This document shows, one piece after another, positions 55,307 through 63,476 of a DNA stretch of 64,000 nucleotides. The notes under the pieces were generated by a model. That model was not told the origin of the DNA, ran no database searches, and saw only the letters and a program-made list of their open reading frames with translations. Both the position numbers and the translations under genes were made by a program. The stretch's first letter is position 1. The number at the start of each line of letters is the position of its first letter. The DNA is taken from positions 372,001-436,000 of the forward strand of contig NZ_JADOBQ010000005.1 in NCBI RefSeq assembly GCF_015644665.1. Direction: 5' to 3'. The stretch is from Roseobacter sp. MH60115. Lineage in GTDB: Bacteria > Pseudomonadota > Alphaproteobacteria > Rhodobacterales > Rhodobacteraceae.

Positions 55307-55528
55307 ATGACTGATATGCATATCGTTGTCGGTCTGATCATCGCCTTTGTCGTCGTTGCCATCTTTGCGCGGCGCAACCGGGGCACCCGCCGCTGCCGCT
55401 GGCGCGAAGACCGCAACGGGGATCGGGGCAGCCTGCGAAAATACAAATGTGCGGCCTGCGGGGCCGAGGCCTTCACCGCGTCCAAGGGTCCGCCCGACAC
55501 CTGCAAATCCCACCTGCCGCCTGTCTGA
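55307..55528 (+). CDS. Small membrane-anchored zinc-ribbon-like protein
   Basis: 73 residues. One N-terminal hydrophobic helix (HIVVGLIIAFVVVAIFA) is followed by a basic segment and a CxxC pair (KCAACGAEAF) plus a later Cys in DTCKSHL. It may bind a metal. It resembles small conserved Rhodobacterales proteins without a known role. It lies 34 bp upstream of the DUF1989 gene on the same strand. Confidence 0.65.
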   Translation: MTDMHIVVGLIIAFVVVAIFARRNRGTRRCRWREDRNGDRGSLRKYKCAACGAEAFTASKGPPDTCKSHLPPV

Positions 55529-55562
55529 GAACAGGCCTCCTTCAGCAAAGGATCGACACGCC

Positions 55563-56408
55563 GTGACCACACCTGCCGATGCCGAGACGCGCCGCGCCGT
55601 CAAACCCGCAATCTGCTATCCGGTGGAGACGCTGCCCGCCCCTGATATGGCGCTCTACGATCAGGCGCGCAGGGAGCTGACCAAACTTGATGAGGTGCTC
55701 GTGCCAGCCCGCGAGGCCCGTTGTTTCGCCGTGCCCGCCGGACATTTCTTTCGCATCACCAGTGTCGAGGGGCCGCAGGTAGGCGATTTAAACCTGCACA
55801 ATGCGTCAGATCTCAGTGAACGGTTCTATTCTGGCAAGACCCGCGCGCTGCATGGCACCCACATCACGCGAGGGGAACGGATGTGGTCATCCTTTCCGCA
55901 TCTGCGCCCCATGGCAACGATCACCCACGATACGCTGGGATGGTACGGGATCGACACCTTCGGTGGCTCGGTGCATGACGTGATCGGCACGCGTTGTGAT
56001 CCCTACACCCATGCGCTTTTGTCGGACGGCGGGCAGTACCATCACTGCTGTCACTCCAACCTCACGCGGTCGCTCGCAGCACATCTGGGCGTGCCACGCG
56101 CCGAGGCGGAGCCCTTGGTACATGACGTGCTGAACGTCTTCATGTGCACTGGGTTCACCCGTGACACCGGGCAGTACTTCATGAAGGCAAGCCCGGTGCG
56201 CCCCGGTGATTTCCTGGAGTTCTTTGCTGAGATCGATCTGCTCGGAAACCTCTCCGCTTGTCCGGGCGGCGACTGTTCGTCCGAGCATTCCAGCGATACG
56301 GCCCCCTGCCACCCGCTACTGGTCGAGGTGTTCAGCCCGGCAGAGGGCCGCTTGACCGGATGGCAGTCGCCTGCCGTCAATAGCTATGACCGCAGTCATG
56401 GGGCGTGA
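55563..56408 (+). CDS. DUF1989 (urea carboxylase-associated) family protein
   Basis: 281 residues from GTG 55563. Features include VPAREARCFAVPAGHFFRIT, VGDLNLHNASDLSERFYSGKT and a Cys/His-rich block YHHCCHSNLTRSL, as in DUF1989 proteins that are often encoded near urea carboxylase or aminomethyltransferase genes. The C-terminus carries CPGGDCSSEHSSD. No urea genes are nearby. The enzymatic activity is unknown; a metal-dependent hydrolase is possible. It is convergent with deoD, whose stop abuts it. Confidence 0.82.
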   Translation: MTTPADAETRRAVKPAICYPVETLPAPDMALYDQARRELTKLDEVLVPAREARCFAVPAGHFFRITSVEGPQVGDLNLHNASDLSERFYSGKTRALHGTHITRGERMWSSFPHLRPMATITHDTLGWYGIDTFGGSVHDVIGTRCDPYTHALLSDGGQYHHCCHSNLTRSLAAHLGVPRAEAEPLVHDVLNVFMCTGFTRDTGQYFMKASPVRPGDFLEFFAEIDLLGNLSACPGGDCSSEHSSDTAPCHPLLVEVFSPAEGRLTGWQSPAVNSYDRSHGA

Positions 56409-57113
56409 TCAGCTGAACGCAGCCTCAAGCGCGATCTCGACCATGTCGCCAAAGGTCTGCTCGCGATCCTCTGCGGGCAGCGCCTCGCCCGTCTGCAGGT
56501 GGTCGCTGACCGTGAGGATCGCCAAGGCCCGGCGGCCATGGCGTGCCGCGAGCGTGTAGAGCTCTGCCGCTTCCATTTCGACCCCCAGAATACCGTGGCG
56601 CACCATCTGCTCGTCCAGATCGGGGCGCTCCGCGTAGAAGACATCCGAAGAATAGATCCCACCGACATGGGTTGTCGTGCCCCGTGCCTTCGCGGCTGCG
56701 ACCGCAGCGGCCAGCAGGTCGTAGCTGGCCGTCGGCGCAAAATTCACCTCCTTGAAAATCCCGGAGGAGGGCGAGGTGATCGTGGTCGCCGACATGGCGA
56801 TGATCACGTCACGCACCGACACATGAGGCTGCATCCCACCGCAGGAGCCGATGCGGATCAGGGTCTGTGCATTATATTGTGAGATCAGCTCGTTGGCATA
56901 GATCGACAGGGACGGCATACCCATGCCGGACCCTTGGATCGTGACCCGATTGCCTTTGTAGGTGCCGGTGAATCCCAGCATCCCACGGACTTCGTTGACC
57001 AGCTTGGCGCCGTCCAGAAATGTCTCCGCCGCCCATCGTGCGCGGTAAGGATCGCCGGGCATCAAGACGGTTTCGGCAATATCGCCGGGGGCGGCGCCAA
57101 TGTGGATCGTCAT
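56409..57113 (-). CDS. deoD: Purine-nucleoside phosphorylase (DeoD type)
   Basis: 234 residues from ATG 57113 ([20 protein letters not shown]); the longer frame to 57239 lies in the H-NS-like gene. Conserved blocks are [29 protein letters not shown] for phosphate, and [20 protein letters not shown] for the nucleoside. The length and blocks match the hexameric bacterial enzyme. It releases purine bases with ribose-1-phosphate. It begins 4 bp after the H-NS-like gene stop, suggesting one operon. Confidence 0.95.
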   Translation of the reverse strand: MTIHIGAAPGDIAETVLMPGDPYRARWAAETFLDGAKLVNEVRGMLGFTGTYKGNRVTIQGSGMGMPSLSIYANELISQYNAQTLIRIGSCGGMQPHVSVRDVIIAMSATTITSPSSGIFKEVNFAPTASYDLLAAAVAAAKARGTTTHVGGIYSSDVFYAERPDLDEQMVRHGILGVEMEAAELYTLAARHGRRALAILTVSDHLQTGEALPAEDREQTFGDMVEIALEAAFS

Positions 57114-57117
57114 ATGG

Positions 57118-57453
57118 TCAGATTTCCATGGTTTTGGGGTCAACGCCCGCTGCCAGCGCGTCCCGGTACCAACCGGGTTGACGCCCCATGCCGCTCCATG
57201 TCTGCTTGGGGTCGGTGGGATTGGCATACTTTGGCTCACGCGGCTTTTTTGGAGCCGTTTTCGGTGTCCGCTTTGGCCCTGGAGCGGTACCAGTGGTGAG
57301 TTCGTCGAGTTTGAAACCGAACTTTGCTGCCGCCGCTGCCGCCGCTTTTTTCGCTTCGCGCCGTTCTTTGTTTTCTATTATTTTCAATGCTTTATGTGCG
57401 TCTTTGATCAGTTTTTCCAACTGTTTGCGCGTCATTTTTGACAGGTTTGCCAT
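57118..57453 (-). CDS. H-NS-family nucleoid protein
   Basis: 111 residues from ATG 57453. The N-terminal helix is a coiled coil with Lys/Glu/Ala repeats ([20 protein letters not shown], then an Ala-rich stretch). A basic, proline-rich linker leads to the C-terminal DNA-binding motif [20 protein letters not shown], a form of the H-NS signature. It probably bridges or silences AT-rich DNA. It lies between ecm and deoD. Confidence 0.85.
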   Translation of the reverse strand: MANLSKMTRKQLEKLIKDAHKALKIIENKERREAKKAAAAAAAKFGFKLDELTTGTAPGPKRTPKTAPKKPREPKYANPTDPKQTWSGMGRQPGWYRDALAAGVDPKTMEI

Positions 57454-57541
57454 ACCGCCTCTCCCTTGAATGGTCGGCGATTGATACAACTACGTATTGG
57501 CCAGATACAAGTGCGTCTCTTCAAGTGTGTCTTGCAGGACA

Positions 57542-59509
57542 CTATTCCGCGGCGACTGCCTGCGGATCGGCGAGTGTCACGATGTCCATCATGATGGTAT
57601 TGAGCTCGAAATCCTTGGGCGTGTAGACCCGGGCGACCCCCATGGACCGCAGACGTTCCGCGTCATCATCCGGGATGATGCCGCCAACGATGACGGGCAC
57701 ATGGCCAAGGCCTGCCGCGCGCATCTGGTCCATCAGATCCTCCACCAATGGGATGTGGCTGCCGGACAGGATCGACAGGCCGACCACATGGGCATTGTCC
57801 TCCTGCGCCGCCGCAACGATTTCTGCAGGTGTCAGACGGATGCCCTCATAGGCGATATCCATGCCGCAGTCCCGCGCACGCACGGCGATCTGTTCGGCCC
57901 CGTTCGAGTGGCCGTCGAGCCCTGGTTTGCCGACAAGAAACTTGAGACGCCGACCCAGTTTGTCGCTCACGACATCCACCGCCTCGCGCAGATCATCCAG
58001 ACCCTCGGTCTTGTTCGACCGCGCGCCTGACACGCCCGTCGGGCCCCGGTATTCGCCATGCACGGCCCGCATCTGGGCGGCCCATTCGCCGGTTGTCACA
58101 CCCGCCTTCGCCGCCGCGATGGAGGGGGCCATCACATTGCGCCCGTCGGCAGCAGCCGCGCGCAGATCGGCCAGCGCCTCGTCTACCGCCCGCTCGTCCC
58201 GGTCAGCACGCCAGGCGTCCAACCGTGCGATCTGTTCCGCCTCGACCGCCGGGTCGACCACCATGATGCCGCCATCACCTGTCATCAGCGGCGAGGGCTC
58301 GCCTTGCTGCCACTTGTTTACGCCGACGACGATGGTTTCACCCGCCTCGATCCGGCCCAGCCGTTCCGCGTTGCTGTCGACCAGCCGCGCTTTCATATAG
58401 TCGATGGCCTCGATGGCGCCGCCCATGCCGTCAAGGTTCGCCAGCTCGTGCCGCGCGCCGTCTTTCAACGCTTCAACCTTGGCATCCACCGCCGGGTTGC
58501 CATCGAAAAGATCGTCGAATTCCAGCAGGTCCGTCTCATAGGCCATGATCTGTTGCATCCGCATGGACCACTGCTGGTCCCAAGGGCGGGGCAGGCCAAG
58601 CGCCTCGTTCCACGCGGGCAATTGCACGGCGCGGGCGCGGGCCTTTTTGCTGAGCGTCACCGCCAGCATTTCGATGAGAATACGGTAGACGTTGTTCTCA
58701 GGCTGCTGTTCGGTCAGGCCCAGCGAGTTCACCTGCACGCCATAGCGGAAGCGGCGGAACTTCGGGTCCTCGACGCCATAGCGTTCGCGGCAAATCTCGT
58801 CCCAGAGATCCACAAAGGCACGCATCTTGCACATCTCGGTGACAAAGCGGATGCCTGCATTCACGAAAAACGAAATGCGACCGACCACGGCCGGGAAGTC
58901 CTCCGCCGCCACACGCGGTTTCAGCGCATCCAGCACCGCAGTGGCGGTGGCCAGCGCAAAGGCCAGTTCCTGCTCCGGCGTCGCGCCCGCCTCCTGCAGA
59001 TGGTAGGAACAGACGTTCATCGGGTTCCATTTGGGCACGTTGGTATAGCAATACTCCGCCACATCCGCGATCATCTTGAGGCTGGGCGCGGGCGGGCAGA
59101 TATAGGTGCCGCGGCTCAGATATTCCTTGATCAGGTCGTTCTGGACCGTGCCCTGCAGCTTCGAGACATCGGCGCCCTGTTCCTCAGCCACCGCAATATA
59201 GAGCGCCAGCAGCCAGGGAGCCGTCGCGTTGATCGTCATCGAGGTGTTCATCTGCTCCAGCGGGATCTGGTCAAACAGCGTGCGCATGTCGCCCAGATGG
59301 CTGACCGGAACACCCACTTTACCCACTTCGCCCCGCGCGAGCACGTGATCGCTGTCATAACCCGTCTGGGTGGGCAGATCGAAGGCCACCGACAGGCCGG
59401 TCTGGCCCTTGGCGAGGTTCGACCGATAAAGCGCATTGGACGCCTGGGCAGTTGAGTGACCCGCATAGGTACGGATCAACCAGGGGCGGTCTTTCTTGGC
59501 GTCGGACAT
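57542..59509 (-). CDS. ecm: Ethylmalonyl-CoA mutase
   Basis: 655 residues from ATG 59509 (MSDAKKDRPWLIRTYAGHST). The N-terminal TIM-barrel domain contains SVAFDLPTQTGYDSDH and NTSMTINATAPWLLALY. The C-terminal cobalamin domain has the DxHxxG motif in GLDGHSNGAEQIA and VVGLSILSGSHIPL. The order and size match ethylmalonyl-CoA mutase (MeaA-like) rather than methylmalonyl-CoA mutase. It converts ethylmalonyl-CoA to methylsuccinyl-CoA using adenosylcobalamin. Confidence 0.93.
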   Translation of the reverse strand: MSDAKKDRPWLIRTYAGHSTAQASNALYRSNLAKGQTGLSVAFDLPTQTGYDSDHVLARGEVGKVGVPVSHLGDMRTLFDQIPLEQMNTSMTINATAPWLLALYIAVAEEQGADVSKLQGTVQNDLIKEYLSRGTYICPPAPSLKMIADVAEYCYTNVPKWNPMNVCSYHLQEAGATPEQELAFALATATAVLDALKPRVAAEDFPAVVGRISFFVNAGIRFVTEMCKMRAFVDLWDEICRERYGVEDPKFRRFRYGVQVNSLGLTEQQPENNVYRILIEMLAVTLSKKARARAVQLPAWNEALGLPRPWDQQWSMRMQQIMAYETDLLEFDDLFDGNPAVDAKVEALKDGARHELANLDGMGGAIEAIDYMKARLVDSNAERLGRIEAGETIVVGVNKWQQGEPSPLMTGDGGIMVVDPAVEAEQIARLDAWRADRDERAVDEALADLRAAAADGRNVMAPSIAAAKAGVTTGEWAAQMRAVHGEYRGPTGVSGARSNKTEGLDDLREAVDVVSDKLGRRLKFLVGKPGLDGHSNGAEQIAVRARDCGMDIAYEGIRLTPAEIVAAAQEDNAHVVGLSILSGSHIPLVEDLMDQMRAAGLGHVPVIVGGIIPDDDAERLRSMGVARVYTPKDFELNTIMMDIVTLADPQAVAAE

Positions 59510-59588
59510 GGCAACCTCGTGAATCAGGCAAAGCAATTTTATTACGTCACAAGACTGATACTTGGAATATTATGCCAATGTCAATTCG

Positions 59589-59601
59589 CTGCGTTGCGGC
59601 A
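59589..59601 (-). promoter_or_regulatory. CTGCGTTGCGGCA element upstream of ecm
   Basis: The 13-mer on the plus strand, 80 bp upstream of ecm (which is on the minus strand), differs from the mcl2 and ccr element by one base. Read toward ecm it is immediately followed by GAATTGACA, where TTGACA suggests a -35 box. It could be an activator or repressor site. Confidence 0.5.
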
Positions 59602-59608
59602 TGGCCGG

Positions 59609-60202
59609 TTATTTTGCCGGGTTCTGCCAGAGCATCTGCGTTGCCGATTTGAACCTGAAAACGTGGCGAAAGGGTCCCGTGCGCTCAATCCCATGCGGTA
59701 CAAAGCCTTCCCGCAGATAAAGCGCCTTGGCACGGGGATTGCTGTCAATAACGTCAAGGCGCACGGCGGGCTTTCCCATGGCCTGCGCCTGTGATTTGAC
59801 CGCTCCGAGCAGGGCGGTCCCAACACCCAACCCGCGCGCGCTTTCATGCACGCATATGCCGTCCATCAGCAGGACGTCCGGTGCCACGTCCCGTTCTACA
59901 ACGGAGAGGGTCAGGCCGCGCCAAACGGCACCCCAGGTGCCGTAGACGGCTTGCAAATCCTTGAAATCACCGCCAACCAGCGCCCCTTCCGCCGTCTTGA
60001 ACCCCGCAATACCAAGGATGCGTCCATCAGGTCCGCGTGCGACCAGCGCAAACGCCGGATCGATCACGGCACACAGGAATTCCCGCGCGCGCGGGTCCGG
60101 CCCCAGTACACGCCCCAGTTTATAGCCGAAGGCTTGCCAGTAGAGGGCTGCGAAGATGGGCCTCTCATCGGTGTCGAAGCCAGATGATATCTCGTATGCC
60201 AT
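59609..60202 (-). CDS. GNAT-family N-acetyltransferase
   Basis: 197 residues from ATG 60202 (MAYEISSGFDTDERPIFAAL); the longer frame to 60718 overlaps the acyltransferase gene and is a shadow. The acetyl-CoA motif is VHESARGLGVGTALLGAV, and the C-terminal NPRAKALYLREGFVPHG is the usual final block. The substrate is unknown. It is divergent from the acyltransferase gene with 45 bp between starts. Confidence 0.87.
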   Translation of the reverse strand: MAYEISSGFDTDERPIFAALYWQAFGYKLGRVLGPDPRAREFLCAVIDPAFALVARGPDGRILGIAGFKTAEGALVGGDFKDLQAVYGTWGAVWRGLTLSVVERDVAPDVLLMDGICVHESARGLGVGTALLGAVKSQAQAMGKPAVRLDVIDSNPRAKALYLREGFVPHGIERTGPFRHVFRFKSATQMLWQNPAK

Positions 60203-60247
60203 GCATTTGATATTGTTCTTGCCGCCCTGTCCTGCAAGGGTCGCCCC

Positions 60248-61615
60248 ATGACGCAAGTCGTTGAAATACCGTTGTGGCTGTTCGTGCTGATCGTGCTCTT
60301 TGCAGCCGTGACCTTTGCGTCGCACTTTCTGTTTCCCTCTGTCCGCTGGTTTTTCAGGCGAAGGTTGGAGCGCGCGGTCACGCGCCTGAACGAACGTCTG
60401 ACCCGGCCCATTGAACCCTTCAAGCTGGCGCGGCGCTACGACATGATCCAGCGGTTGATTTACGATCCCGAGGTCACACGCGAAATCGTCAATCATGCGC
60501 AGACAAACAAAGTCCCCGAAAACGTGGCCTTCGAACGCGCCCGTGCCTATGCGCGAGAGATCGTCCCGAGCTTCAGCGCCTTCACCTATTTTGGCCTTGG
60601 TACGCGCATGGCGCGCCTGCTGGTCAATTCGATCTATTCGGTTTGGACCGGGCCGCACAATGACGAGGTGATCCGCTCCATCCCAAAGGATGCGACGGTG
60701 GTCTTCATCATGAACCACCGCTCGAACATGGATTACGTCCTGGTGACCTATCTTGCTGCACGGACCTCTGCCTTATCCTACGCGGTGGGGGAATGGGCGC
60801 GCGTCTGGCCGCTGAGCCGTCTGATCCGGATGATGGGAGCGTACTTCATCCGGCGCAAATCGCGTGGCGGGCTCTATCGCAAGGTGCTGGCGCGTTACGT
60901 GCAGATGGCAATTTCGGGCGGGGTCGCGCAGGGTATCTTTCCCGAAGGCGGGCTCAGCCTGAACGGGCGTCTGATGCCGCCGCGGCTGGGGCTTTTGTCC
61001 TACGTGGTCGAAGGACATGATCCAGAGGGGCGGGATGTGGTCTTTGTGCCTGTGGCCATCAACTATGATCGCGTCCTCGAGGATCGGGTCCTGATCGCGG
61101 CGGGAAAGCGCGGTGACCGCCGCTTTGGAGCGCGGATCTCCGTTGTGGTCCGGTTCATCCTCAGCAAGTTCTGGCAGGGGCTGCGAGGGCGCGTCACGCG
61201 CTTCGGCACGGCGGCGGTTGCCTTTGGGCAGCCGCTGTCGTTGAGCGCCTTCGGCGCGGACCGCCCCGTCGAAGAGCTTGCGGATGATCTGATGCGCCGT
61301 ATCGAGGCGGCCATGCCCGTGCTTGCGGTGCCTCTGGTCTGTCATGTCCTGCAGGCCCGCAGTGAACCGCTGCCCGAGGCCGTGCTGATCGACGAGGTCA
61401 AAGCCGCGCTCGAGCTGCTGTCGGTTTCCACACCGCCGAGTATCTCCGAAGACCTGCCCGCTACCATAACCGCGGCCTTGGGTCAGTTGCGCAAACATGG
61501 CGTGATGGAAAGAACGGCGGACGGATGGCACCCGTTGCCCGATCAGCAGGCCGTTGTCAGTTACTATGCGAACTCGATCGCGCACTGCTTTGAGGATGCC
61601 GCATCTGCAGCATAA
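60248..61615 (+). CDS. PlsB-like glycerol-3-phosphate acyltransferase family protein
   Basis: 455 residues. An N-terminal membrane helix is followed by the acyltransferase domain with HX4D in NHRSNMDYVLV (about 156-166) and FPEGGLSLNGRLMPPRLGLL (about 236-255). The C-terminal region resembles PlsB rather than PlsC. It probably acylates glycerol-3-phosphate in phospholipid synthesis. The next gene is ccr on the same strand, 148 bp on. Confidence 0.82.
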   Translation: MTQVVEIPLWLFVLIVLFAAVTFASHFLFPSVRWFFRRRLERAVTRLNERLTRPIEPFKLARRYDMIQRLIYDPEVTREIVNHAQTNKVPENVAFERARAYAREIVPSFSAFTYFGLGTRMARLLVNSIYSVWTGPHNDEVIRSIPKDATVVFIMNHRSNMDYVLVTYLAARTSALSYAVGEWARVWPLSRLIRMMGAYFIRRKSRGGLYRKVLARYVQMAISGGVAQGIFPEGGLSLNGRLMPPRLGLLSYVVEGHDPEGRDVVFVPVAINYDRVLEDRVLIAAGKRGDRRFGARISVVVRFILSKFWQGLRGRVTRFGTAAVAFGQPLSLSAFGADRPVEELADDLMRRIEAAMPVLAVPLVCHVLQARSEPLPEAVLIDEVKAALELLSVSTPPSISEDLPATITAALGQLRKHGVMERTADGWHPLPDQQAVVSYYANSIAHCFEDAASAA

Positions 61616-61712
61616 ATTTCTGCGCCTGCAGGGTCATAAAATTACAAAAAGTAAGCTGTAGATGTTGCAATGTTGCGCGGCACTGCATATTCAATCCCCA
61701 CAAGCCGCGATT

Positions 61713-61725
61713 CTGCATTGCGGCA
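61713..61725 (+). promoter_or_regulatory. CTGCATTGCGGCA element upstream of ccr
   Basis: Identical to the 13-mer upstream of mcl2, 38 bp before the ccr start. A weaker relative (TGTTGCGCGGCA, 61671-61682) lies 43 bp further upstream in the same orientation, about four helical turns away. The pair could be a two-site operator. Confidence 0.6.
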
Positions 61726-61762
61726 TCATTGATTTGAGTATGTCGCTAAGCAGGAGGCTTGC

Positions 61763-63043
61763 ATGGCACTGGATACCACCATCGCGCGCTACGAGGCGCC
61801 GGAAAAAGACCTCTATGAAATGGGTGAAATGCCCCCCATGGGCTATGTGCCCAAACAGATGTATGCATGGGCGATCCGCCGGGAACGGCACGGTGAACCC
61901 GACAGCGCAATGCTACAGGAGGTCGTGGAGGTCCCGAAGCTCGACAGCCAGGACGTGCTGGTGCTCGTGATGGCCGCCGGGGTCAACTACAACGGCGTCT
62001 GGGCCGCACTTGGCGTGCCGATCAGCCCTTTTGACGGGCACAAACAGCCCTATCACATCGCCGGGTCGGACGCCTCCGGCATCGTCTGGGCTGTGGGCGA
62101 CAAGGTCACGCGCTGGAAGGTGGGCGACGAGGTTGTGATCCATTGCAACCAGGACGACGGCGACGACGAGCACTGCAACGGCGGCGACCCGATGTATTCG
62201 CCGAGCCAGCGGATCTGGGGCTACGAAACCCCCGATGGGTCCTTCTCGCAATTTACGCGGGTCCAGAGCCAGCAACTGATGCCGCGCCCCAAACACCTGA
62301 CCTGGGAAGAGGCGGCGTGTTACACACTGACACTTGCCACTGCCTACCGGATGCTCTTCGGGCACGAACCGCACGACCTCAAGCCCGGCCAAAACGTGCT
62401 GGTTTGGGGCGCATCCGGTGGCCTTGGATCGTACGCGATCCAGCTGATCAACACCGCGGGCGCCAATGCCATCGGCGTGATCTCTGATGAGAGCAAGCGC
62501 CAGTTTGTCATGGATTTGGGCGCCAAGGGCGTTCTGAACCGGAAGGATTTCAACTGCTGGGGGCAGCTGCCAACGGTGAACACGCCGGAATACGGTGAGT
62601 GGTTCAAGGAAGCGCGCAAGTTCGGCAAGGCGATCTGGGACATCACCGGCAAGGGCGTGAACGTCGATATGGTGTTCGAACACCCAGGCGAGGCGACCTT
62701 CCCCGTCTCCACCTTCGTGGTGAAGAAAGGCGGCATGGTCGTGATCTGCGCGGGCACCACCGGCTTCAACCTGACCTTTGACGTGCGTTACATGTGGATG
62801 CACCAGAAGCGTCTGCAGGGCAGCCACTTTGCGCATCTGGCGCAAGCCTCGGCGGCGAACAAGCTGATGTTGGAGCGGCGGCTTGATCCCTGCATGTCAG
62901 AGGTCTTCACTTGGGCGGACCTGCCGCAGGCGCATATGAAGATGATGCGCAACGAGCACAAACCCGGCAACATGTCCGTTTTGGTGCAGGCGCCGACGAC
63001 CGGGCTGCGGACCCTCGAAGATGCGTTGGAGGCACGCCGTTAA
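61763..63043 (+). CDS. ccr: Crotonyl-CoA carboxylase/reductase
   Basis: 426 residues. Medium-chain dehydrogenase fold: AAGVNYNGVWAALGVPISPF carries the CO2-binding Asn region, VWGASGGLGSYAIQLINTAG is the NADPH site, and HFAHLAQASAANKLM the C-terminal substrate block. The N-terminus (LYEMGEMPPMGYVPKQMYAW) is specific to Ccr. It reductively carboxylates crotonyl-CoA to ethylmalonyl-CoA, the entry to the pathway completed by ecm, mch and mcl2. It ends before a strong terminator. Confidence 0.96.
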   Translation: MALDTTIARYEAPEKDLYEMGEMPPMGYVPKQMYAWAIRRERHGEPDSAMLQEVVEVPKLDSQDVLVLVMAAGVNYNGVWAALGVPISPFDGHKQPYHIAGSDASGIVWAVGDKVTRWKVGDEVVIHCNQDDGDDEHCNGGDPMYSPSQRIWGYETPDGSFSQFTRVQSQQLMPRPKHLTWEEAACYTLTLATAYRMLFGHEPHDLKPGQNVLVWGASGGLGSYAIQLINTAGANAIGVISDESKRQFVMDLGAKGVLNRKDFNCWGQLPTVNTPEYGEWFKEARKFGKAIWDITGKGVNVDMVFEHPGEATFPVSTFVVKKGGMVVICAGTTGFNLTFDVRYMWMHQKRLQGSHFAHLAQASAANKLMLERRLDPCMSEVFTWADLPQAHMKMMRNEHKPGNMSVLVQAPTTGLRTLEDALEARR

Positions 63044-63071
63044 TCTAACATCGAGTTGTTTAAACATGACG

Positions 63072-63107
63072 AACGCCCGCGAATCACGTATAGGTTGCGC
63101 GGGCGTT
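63072..63107 (+). terminator. Rho-independent terminator after ccr
   Basis: A perfect 10-bp stem (AACGCCCGCG at 63072-63081 with its complement at 63098-63107) and a 16-nt loop begin 28 bp after the ccr stop and are followed by TCTCGTT. The U tract is short, but the stem is strong. Confidence 0.65.
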
Positions 63108-63260
63108 TCTCGTTATGGTTGTGACGCTCTTTAGTATCAATTACTTACAAAATCCGACCTCGCTATTTCTGGGGAGTTAATAACTGCGAATTTTCAACGC
63201 TTGTTCACACATGTTATAGTTGTGTTAATCTTTCATTAACCTTTAAGAGGCGAGTCTGCT

Positions 63261-63476
63261 ATGCGAAGTGATTGGATTTTGGACGTTCTCACGGACTTGA
63301 AAACATTTGCGACAGCAAACGACTTGCCGGTGTTAGCCGAGCAGTTGGATGATACCGCGATTGTTGCTCTTGCCGAGATCGCCGCCCTTCACGAGAGGAC
63401 GCAGGGCACGGCACATGGTAGCGAACACGACGGTGGAGGAAGTCTTGGCGGAGCTGGAGCAGGCGGACACGCTTGA
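63261..63476 (+). CDS. Small hypothetical protein upstream of luxR
   Basis: 71 residues. A helical, acidic first part (MRSDWILDVLTDLKTFATAN, then LAEQLDDTAIVALAEIAAL) and a Gly-rich tail. The frame overlaps the start of the luxR-type gene by 62 bases in another frame. This gene order recurs in Rhodobacterales and the sequence is protein-like, so I consider it real. The function is unknown. Confidence 0.65.
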   Translation: MRSDWILDVLTDLKTFATANDLPVLAEQLDDTAIVALAEIAALHERTQGTAHGSEHDGGGSLGGAGAGGHA

